Positions 58,321 through 64,000 of a DNA stretch of 64,000 nt are shown piece by piece (positions within the stretch are counted from its first letter, which is position 1; each line of letters starts with the position of its first letter). Origin of the DNA: Oceanococcus sp041625325 (lineage in GTDB: Bacteria; Pseudomonadota; Gammaproteobacteria; Nevskiales; Oceanococcaceae); contig JBFJTN010000001.1 in NCBI GenBank assembly GCA_041625325.1, positions 1 through 64,000 on the forward strand. The letters run 5' to 3'. The position numbers and the translations under genes are program-made. Under the pieces are notes generated by a model that ran no database searches, had not been told where the DNA came from, and saw nothing but the letters and a program-made list of their open reading frames with translations.

Positions 58321-59427
58321 TTGAGCCAGCCGGATCGAAACGCTCAGCGGGCGTTGTTTGCGCGGGTGGTCCAGCAGGAGAGGCGGACCGCGATCCTGAT
58401 CGCGGCGCTTGCCCTGTGCGCGGTTTTCATCGACATGGCCTGGCAGGAGGCGGTTCCTCTGACCTCTCCGCTCGACCTGCTGCTGCAGCTGCTGATGGGC
58501 ATGGGCTTTCTCGGCGTGCTGGCCTGGCATGTGGTGAATCCCAGCAGCCATATTCAGCGCTCGCTGATGGGGCTGCTGCTGATTGCCTGCGCGGGTCAGC
58601 TGGGCCGCCTGTATCTTGCGCTGTTCGGTCCGGGCTGGCACAACCCGCCGGATCTGGCGCTGCCCACCGCGCTGGGCTACCTGCCGATGATGCTGCTGGC
58701 CTTCTTTGCCTTCCAGCCCGGCCGCGATGCCCTGATCTCCAGTGCCATTTTCCTGTGCGCCCTGAGCGTTCCAACCGCCTTCTATGTGCTGGCGCATCTG
58801 GAGTACATGAGCCGTTCTCCGCGCCTGCTGGATCTGATGCATCTGGCTCTGCTGCAGGCGCCGCTGACCTTCGCCATCGCCTGGTTGCTGGTGCGGGTCC
58901 AGGTGCTGGCGCAGATTCACAGCGGTGGGCAGCGGTCCTACAGCGCCGGCATCGAGGAGACCGACAGCGCGACGATGGCCTTGAATCGCGCCGGCATTGG
59001 CCGGGTGCTGGAGGAATCGCTGGATGCGGCGAAACTGAAGCACTTCGAACTGACCGTGGGTTATCTCGAGCTGTCGGCGACGGTGCCGCACGACGAGCTG
59101 GACGACCTGCTGCGCCAGGCGATTTCGCGCCTTTCCGAGCAGATACCCCAGGGCAAGCTGGTGGTGGGGCGCTGGTCCCTGCGGCGGCTGGCACTGGTCA
59201 TGCATAACATCACGGTTTCGGAGGCTTCCAACCATTGTCTTGCGGTGCTGGAAGGCTTGAATCGCAATGCCACCGATCCTGATCAGCGGATCGCGCATAT
59301 GGCCATCGCGCTGTATCACCCGGGAGAAACCCTGGCGCGGTTGCTGAAGCGGGCGGATGATCAGTTGCAGCTGGCCTTTCATGCCAGTGGCATGGGCCTG
59401 GCCTACAGCGCCGAAGACGCCTTCTGA
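58321..59427 (+). CDS. Membrane protein with degenerate GGDEF-like domain
   Basis: The 368-aa product uses a TTG start with GGGGAG upstream. The first 200 residues hold about six membrane helices (AILIAALALCAVFIDMAW; LLQLLMGMGFLGVLAWHVV; LGYLPMMLLAFFAF and others). The C-terminal part (about 225-368) follows the GGDEF fold (RAGIGRVLEESLDAAKLKHF, then HMAIALYHPGETLARLLKRA), but the signature motif reads GRWSLRRLAL, so it cannot make c-di-GMP. It lies 22 bases before the next gene, with which it is probably co-transcribed. Confidence 0.72.
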   Translation: MSQPDRNAQRALFARVVQQERRTAILIAALALCAVFIDMAWQEAVPLTSPLDLLLQLLMGMGFLGVLAWHVVNPSSHIQRSLMGLLLIACAGQLGRLYLALFGPGWHNPPDLALPTALGYLPMMLLAFFAFQPGRDALISSAIFLCALSVPTAFYVLAHLEYMSRSPRLLDLMHLALLQAPLTFAIAWLLVRVQVLAQIHSGGQRSYSAGIEETDSATMALNRAGIGRVLEESLDAAKLKHFELTVGYLELSATVPHDELDDLLRQAISRLSEQIPQGKLVVGRWSLRRLALVMHNITVSEASNHCLAVLEGLNRNATDPDQRIAHMAIALYHPGETLARLLKRADDQLQLAFHASGMGLAYSAEDAF

Positions 59428-59449
59428 ACCTCTGAGGAGTAGCGGTCGA

Positions 59450-61543
59450 ATGCCTATGCTGGGCTTGCTGTATCAGCGCTATGGCCGGATGCGAGTCGGC
59501 CTGTGGATCACCTTGCTGTCCTTCGCCGTGACCTGCGGCAGCGCGGTCTTCATCCTGACCGAGCTGGTGTACCGGCCCCGGCTCGCCGCCATGCCGGCCG
59601 GCGTCTCGCCGGTCAGCGCGCTGGACTGGCTGTACCCGTCCATGCTGGGATTCGCCGCGCTGACCATCGTCCTGGCCGGCCTGCTCATTCATTTCGGTCT
59701 GATCCTGCCCGTGCAGCGGCGTCGCCAGATGCTGGAGGCGGACCTGTCGCGGGCAGAGCCTCGGGAGAAGCTGGAGATTCTGTCCCGCCACCGGGAAAAG
59801 CTGACCCGTCAGCTGGACGCCACCCTGGACGACAATCTGGCCTTGCGCGACAGCCTGGAGCGCGCAGGCCAGGAACTGGAATTCGAGCGGGACCGGCAGC
59901 AGGCTCTGATCCGTGGATCGGCGGAGCGCCTCATGCTCATCGACAAGGATTGCAGGATTCTGGTCCTGTCGCCCGGCATGGCCAATCTGCTCAGCGTGCG
60001 GGCCGCGGATGTGACGGCCGCGCCACTGGACCAGTGCCTGCGGCTGTTCGATGCCAGCAAGGAGCAGCCCCTGGAGTATCCGCTGACGCAGCTGGTGCCG
60101 GATGTCATGGCGCGTGCCTCGACCATGCCGTCGCTGCAGGAGGTGCTGCTGCTCGATCAGGCAGGCCGGGAGAAGCGGCTCATGGCCAGCGTGGAAGCGA
60201 TCCTGTCTTCACGCGGGCAGGTCTCGGGCGCGCTGCTGCGCCTGGAGCCGCTGGATGACGCCGGCGCCCTGGCCGCAGGTGCGCGGGCCGTGCAGCTTGA
60301 CGCCACCACGGGATTGCCCTTGCGCGAGCAGTTCGACAGGCGGCTGGAGGAGCTGATCCGGATCGCGGGCAGTCAGTCGGCCACCCATGGACTGTTGTTG
60401 CTGCAGCTCGACGAGCTGCAATCCATCTACGACAGTCTGGGCTACTGGGCGGGTGAGGAACTGCTCTGGCAGTGCGCCCGCCTGATCCGGGATCAGCTCG
60501 GTCCGGGCACGGAGCTGTTCCGGATCACGGCAGTCCATTTTGCCCTGCTCCTGCCGTTCGAAGGCCTGGAGGCCGCGCTGGCGCGGGCGGAGCAGTTGCG
60601 GCTTGCGGTGGAGGGCCACGCGTTTTCCTGGCAGCAGAGCAGCTACCGGGCCAGCCTGACCGTCGCGGTTGCCGCGATCGATTCCCAGGTCGATGGCAGC
60701 GTCAACCTGATGGAGCAGGTGGACGCCAACCTGCGCCGGGGGCGCGATCTGGGCGGCAACCGGGTGATGGAACCCGCAGACGATGAATTGCTGGCCGAAA
60801 CACGGGAGATCGAGCACAAGCTGCTGGCCTGGCTGGACGGCAGCGAGGACAGCTCGCGGCTGCATCTGCAGTCCCGGGCGCTGCTGCTGGCGGAAGAGGC
60901 CACAGGCAAACCGCTGATCCACGCGATGTTGCGGGTGGAGATGCAGGACGGTTTCTGGATCGATCCGGTCGCCTTCCTGTCGTCGGCAGGTCGTCACGGC
61001 CTGATGACGCGCATCGACAGCTGGCTGATCGAACGCAGCCTGGCGGCCCTGCGTGGCAATGCCAGGGCGCAGCAGGACTACGCCAAGCTTGTGGTGCCGA
61101 TCAGCGAGGATTCAGTGATCGACGAGGGTTTCGCCCAGGATCTCGCGGCATTGATCGCGGCGACCGGCCTGTCGGGCAGCCGCCTGATACTCGCGGTCGA
61201 CGAGGCCGTCTGCCGCAGTCGCGCGTCATCCCTCACCGGACTGCTGGAGCGCATGCGACAGCAGGAGGTGGGACTGGCGATCAGCAATTGCCGGATCGCG
61301 TGCGCGCAGGACCTGTTGCCGCAGCTGGAACCGGAGCTGCTGCTCCTGCATGCCAGCGTCTACGCCGGCCAGGCCTCGCCGCTGTCGGACATGGGCCTGC
61401 GCTATCTGGCGAACTGCGCGGACACCCTGGGTTGCCGGGTGGGGATTGCCGAACCCGCCAGCAGAGACATCGCCAGGCAGTGGCACGCCCGCGGCGTCGC
61501 ACTCGTCGCCCGCGGCGGATCGGGCCTGGGGCCCATCTACTAG
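59450..61543 (+). CDS. PAS-GGDEF-EAL protein with both c-di-GMP domains degenerate
   Basis: The 697-aa product has two membrane helices (GLWITLLSFAVTCGSAVFIL; MLGFAALTIVLAGLLIHFGL), a coiled linker, a PAS-like domain (about 145-265), a GGDEF-like domain (about 280-440) and an EAL-like domain (450-697). The GGDEF position reads FRITAVHFALLLP near residue 358, and the E-A-L-L-R motif reads HAMLRV near residue 491, so neither cyclase nor phosphodiesterase activity is expected. FimX, a type IV pilus regulator in Pseudomonas and Xanthomonas, has the same layout and binds c-di-GMP through a degenerate EAL. Its 3' end overlaps the FimV-like gene by 4 bases. Confidence 0.82.
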   Translation: MPMLGLLYQRYGRMRVGLWITLLSFAVTCGSAVFILTELVYRPRLAAMPAGVSPVSALDWLYPSMLGFAALTIVLAGLLIHFGLILPVQRRRQMLEADLSRAEPREKLEILSRHREKLTRQLDATLDDNLALRDSLERAGQELEFERDRQQALIRGSAERLMLIDKDCRILVLSPGMANLLSVRAADVTAAPLDQCLRLFDASKEQPLEYPLTQLVPDVMARASTMPSLQEVLLLDQAGREKRLMASVEAILSSRGQVSGALLRLEPLDDAGALAAGARAVQLDATTGLPLREQFDRRLEELIRIAGSQSATHGLLLLQLDELQSIYDSLGYWAGEELLWQCARLIRDQLGPGTELFRITAVHFALLLPFEGLEAALARAEQLRLAVEGHAFSWQQSSYRASLTVAVAAIDSQVDGSVNLMEQVDANLRRGRDLGGNRVMEPADDELLAETREIEHKLLAWLDGSEDSSRLHLQSRALLLAEEATGKPLIHAMLRVEMQDGFWIDPVAFLSSAGRHGLMTRIDSWLIERSLAALRGNARAQQDYAKLVVPISEDSVIDEGFAQDLAALIAATGLSGSRLILAVDEAVCRSRASSLTGLLERMRQQEVGLAISNCRIACAQDLLPQLEPELLLLHASVYAGQASPLSDMGLRYLANCADTLGCRVGIAEPASRDIARQWHARGVALVARGGSGLGPIY

Positions 61544-63033
61544 ACCCGGGCGGACAGCGTGTCCAGCAGGCGCCGAGCCTGCTCCAGGCGGCCGCGATTG
61601 AGAAAGGCCTCTACCACCTGCAGCTGTCTGGAGACCTCGCTGCTGAGGTAGCCCTTGCGCATGTCGGCCAGGCGCCGATCCAGCTGTTCCCGGTCCGCTC
61701 CCGGGTCGGGTGTGGATTCGTTGCCCGTCGGTTCCTGCGCCTGCGCCGGCTCCGGCAGCGGACCGGCGCTGCGGGGCGGGGTCCAGGCCGGCCTGGCCGA
61801 GCGTTCCTGGTCCTGGCCGCGCAGCTGTCTGAGCACGCGTCTGGCGTCCTTCTCCCGGCCGCGTTCGATCAGGGCCTGGACCACGAGCAGCCGTCGGTCC
61901 AGGGCATCGCCCTGGCGCTCGATCTCCTGCTCGATCTCACGGCCCAGGGCCGAATTGCTGCCGGCGGACCAGTCGATGGGATAGGGCGCATCCGCCGGCA
62001 TCAACCTGTCGGACTCGGCAGGCCAGGGCACCAGACCCCGGATGCGCGCGGCCAGCCAGCGGCCGTATCGGGCATGGCGCTGACGCAGGGCCCAGGGCAC
62101 GGCAAGCAGCAGGGTGGCGAGCAGCAGGATCAGCGGCCAGCCCGGCCCGACCGGGTCTGTGGTGCCGGGGCCCGGGCTGGGCTTCCCGGCCGAATCCTGC
62201 GCGCCCGACGCCAGCTTCGCCGCTTGCGCAAGGGCGGCAGGAGCGGGATTCGCGGGCGCCGGGGTGGTCGCATGGCCCGGAAGCTGCGCTGGCCCGGAGC
62301 GGGCTGCGGAGTCGCTGGCAGCGGCCGGTTCCGGCGCCGTCGTGGCAAGCTGCGCGGGCCCGGTGTCCGGACCGAGGGGACGAATGCCGGGCCCGCGCTG
62401 CAGCTCCCAGTCGAAACGATAGGCCGGCAGCGGCGTCGCGGACGGACGCTCAGCTGGTCGGCTTGCCGCCGCGTGCAAGCGGCGCTCCAGGAGCAGCCTG
62501 GCAGGGGCCGGTGACGGGGCGGTTTGCGGCGGCGCCGGCCGGCTTTCCGGTTGCGGGTCCCTGGCGGCAGAGCGCGGCGGGGCGGGTTCGGGAGGCGGCG
62601 GCGTCGGGCGCGGATCCAGCAGCATGTCCAGCCGCCGGATCCAGGTATCGGAGCCGACCTCCAGCTGCAACAGGAGGCTGAGCACCGGGGTCAGGACCGG
62701 CGCCGTGCTGCGCAGGTGGATCACCGACTCGCTGGCGCTGCGCTGGCTCACGCTCAGGCTCAGATCGGACACCGCATGTTCCGGTACGGGCAGACCCAGC
62801 GCGGGGTAGCTGGACTCATCCGGCAGCTGCGCCCGGATCGGCAGCGCCACCGGGTCCTGGCGCAGCACCACGCGCATCCGCAGCGGTTCGCCAAGGTGGC
62901 TGAGCACCTCGGCATCGCCCAGGCTGAAGCCGAAGGCCAGTGGCGTCCACAGGCCGAGCGCGCCCGCCAGAACGGCGCCCAGGCAGCGGCTGGCGCGTGC
63001 AGCGGTAATGGCGGGAAAGATCGACGCGGGCAT
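61540..63033 (-). CDS. FimV/HubP-like protein
   Basis: The 497-aa product has a long signal peptide (CLGAVLAGALGLWTPLAFG) followed by FSLGDAEVLSHLGEPLRMRV, the FimV N-terminal domain. A long Pro/Ala-rich segment (about 160-300), one membrane helix (PLILLLATLLLAVPWALRQR, near residue 315) and a helical C-terminus with two TPR-like repeats (RLLVVQALIERGREKDARRV and RQLQVVEAFLNRGRLEQARR) follow. FimV proteins are polar hubs for type IV pili. This one is shorter than Pseudomonas FimV and I see no LysM domain. Start at 63033 is by family similarity. Confidence 0.8.
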   Translation of the reverse strand: MPASIFPAITAARASRCLGAVLAGALGLWTPLAFGFSLGDAEVLSHLGEPLRMRVVLRQDPVALPIRAQLPDESSYPALGLPVPEHAVSDLSLSVSQRSASESVIHLRSTAPVLTPVLSLLLQLEVGSDTWIRRLDMLLDPRPTPPPPEPAPPRSAARDPQPESRPAPPQTAPSPAPARLLLERRLHAAASRPAERPSATPLPAYRFDWELQRGPGIRPLGPDTGPAQLATTAPEPAAASDSAARSGPAQLPGHATTPAPANPAPAALAQAAKLASGAQDSAGKPSPGPGTTDPVGPGWPLILLLATLLLAVPWALRQRHARYGRWLAARIRGLVPWPAESDRLMPADAPYPIDWSAGSNSALGREIEQEIERQGDALDRRLLVVQALIERGREKDARRVLRQLRGQDQERSARPAWTPPRSAGPLPEPAQAQEPTGNESTPDPGADREQLDRRLADMRKGYLSSEVSRQLQVVEAFLNRGRLEQARRLLDTLSARV

Positions 63034-63132
63034 GGCTGAATCAGGCTCCGTGACCCTCATCCATGAGGACAACCTGAGATCTTAGCGAAGCATTGTCCCG
63101 TGACGCCAACCGCAGGCCGGGGATCGCGGGTC

Positions 63133-64000
63133 TCAGAAACCCAGCGAGCGGCGCAGCTCGCGCCGCATCTCGTCCAGTTCCGGGCGTGGCAATTCGGACT
63201 GGCTGATCCAGGACTCCACATCCTCCAGCACTTCCTCACCCAGCTCGCGGCGCTCCTGCTCGCTGAGGGACACGCCAGTGCTGTCGATGGCGTCGAAAAA
63301 CAGGTGGGCCGAAACCAGGGCGCTGATGCTGGCCTTGCTCTCCTCGCCGAAGCTCTCATAGATCTTGATCATCCACGGAATCATCAGGGCGTCGACGATC
63401 CGCTGCAGCGGCGGCGTCGGGGGCGGACGCAGGTGCAGGATCTTCAGATCCTTGAGTACCGCCTCACGGGCCTTGACGGTGGCGGGGCTGCCGCGCCGCG
63501 TGCCCGTCGCCGTGCCATGCAGCAAGGTGTACAGCGCCTGTGATCCGGCGCGGAAGCCTTCCTGCTCCTGGCCGTTCTCGCTCACGATGCGATCGACCAC
63601 GGCGACGATCCGGTAGAAATCCTCGATGGGATCGAATTCATCCAGGGTGCCCAGCACGGCCAGCTGCTGCATCAGCGCCCGGACCGGGCTGTGCGGATTC
63701 TCGAACAGCCCTGGCTGGGTCAGGCGCAGGGTCAGCAGGGGCAGCAGCAGGCGCTTGAGCTGGGCGCGAAAGCGCAGGCTGATTTCGGGTGTGTCCAACA
63801 TGCGCCGGAAGCTCGACTCCAGCTCGCTGATGGCACTTTTCTGGCGTGCGCTCAGGCAGGCGTAGGCGTCCGCATTGAAATGCTTCTGGACCAGCTGGCG
63901 CAGCTGGCCAGGGTGCCAGTCCTGACCCGGCAGGCTCTCCAGTGCCGGCTGCATGTCGCGCAGCATCACTTCCAGGCTGCGGGCCACCTGCCCGGGGGTC
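63133..64000 (-). CDS. DUF1631 protein, N-terminus missing
   Basis: The C-terminal 288 or so residues of a minus-strand gene run off the window end. Segments such as RMLDTPEISLRFRAQLKRLL, VVDRIVSENGQEQEGF and HLFFDAIDSTG resemble DUF1631 proteins, large soluble proteins of unknown role in gammaproteobacteria. The stop is at 63133, 100 bases before the FimV-like start, so the two could be co-transcribed with this gene first. Confidence 0.7.
   Translation of the reverse strand, partial: TPGQVARSLEVMLRDMQPALESLPGQDWHPGQLRQLVQKHFNADAYACLSARQKSAISELESSFRRMLDTPEISLRFRAQLKRLLLPLLTLRLTQPGLFENPHSPVRALMQQLAVLGTLDEFDPIEDFYRIVAVVDRIVSENGQEQEGFRAGSQALYTLLHGTATGTRRGSPATVKAREAVLKDLKILHLRPPPTPPLQRIVDALMIPWMIKIYESFGEESKASISALVSAHLFFDAIDSTGVSLSEQERRELGEEVLEDVESWISQSELPRPELDEMRRELRRSLGF

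Overview
This 64 kb window is high-GC chromosomal DNA packed with housekeeping genes. Most genes abut or overlap by 1-10 bases. The gene content points to a gammaproteobacterium, most likely in or near the Xanthomonadales/Lysobacterales (for example Wenzhouxiangellaceae-like). The clues are a pilE-fimT-pilV-pilW-pilX-pilY1 minor pilin operon, xseA/guaB/guaA and later tadA, queA-tgt-yajC-secD-secF, lptFG divergent from pepA-holC, and a GlyGly-CTERM-like exported protein. This placement is inferred from content and order only. I see no insertion sequence, phage, CRISPR array or integrase.

Layout. 1-4 kb: xseA (cut by the window start) divergent from guaB-guaA. 4.2-11.1 kb: type IV pilus minor pilin operon ending in pilY1. 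11.1-13 kb: tadA and the outer-membrane phospholipase pldA. 13-23.4 kb: branched-chain amino acid genes (ilvB on the minus strand; ilvN, ilvC and leuA on the plus strand) mixed with phospholipid genes (a psd-like gene and pssA). A Leu-rich leader peptide precedes leuA. This run ends with a family 4-like uracil-DNA glycosylase, rimI and an orphan NasS/NrtA-like binding protein. 23.4-27.4 kb: moxR-DUF58-transglutaminase operon. 27.5-37.7 kb: patatin phospholipase, valS, an epoxide-hydrolase-like lipoprotein set between valS and holC, pepA, and lptF-lptG. 37.7-46 kb: acyl-CoA dehydrogenase, then a five-gene coupled operon for tyrosine breakdown (hppD-hmgA-fahA-maiA-acetoacetyl-CoA synthetase), facing a zinc alcohol dehydrogenase across a shared palindromic control region. 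46-54.7 kb: HDOD protein, periplasmic coiled-coil protein, tRNA-Leu(CAA), queA-tgt-yajC-secD-secF. 54.8-64 kb: an AbfD-like FAD/[4Fe-4S] enzyme, then a signalling cluster (HATPase, PP2C phosphatase, degenerate GGDEF protein, degenerate PAS-GGDEF-EAL protein), a FimV-like protein and the start of a DUF1631 protein.

How the genes work together. The tyrosine operon is complete from 4-hydroxyphenylpyruvate to fumarate plus acetoacetyl-CoA. The ilv/leu genes cover the shared valine/isoleucine steps and the first leucine step. The pilus operon at 4-11 kb and the FimV-like/degenerate c-di-GMP proteins at 58-63 kb could both belong to surface motility, one as structure and one as control.

Most unusual items: a psd-like protein lacking both the catalytic His and the Gly-Ser self-cleavage site; a family 4-like UDG without its Fe-S cysteines; a likely leu attenuator; a duplicated six-cysteine module inside PilY1; an orphan AbfD-like dehydratase in a genome that uses O2-dependent tyrosine catabolism; and the 56-63 kb signalling cluster.
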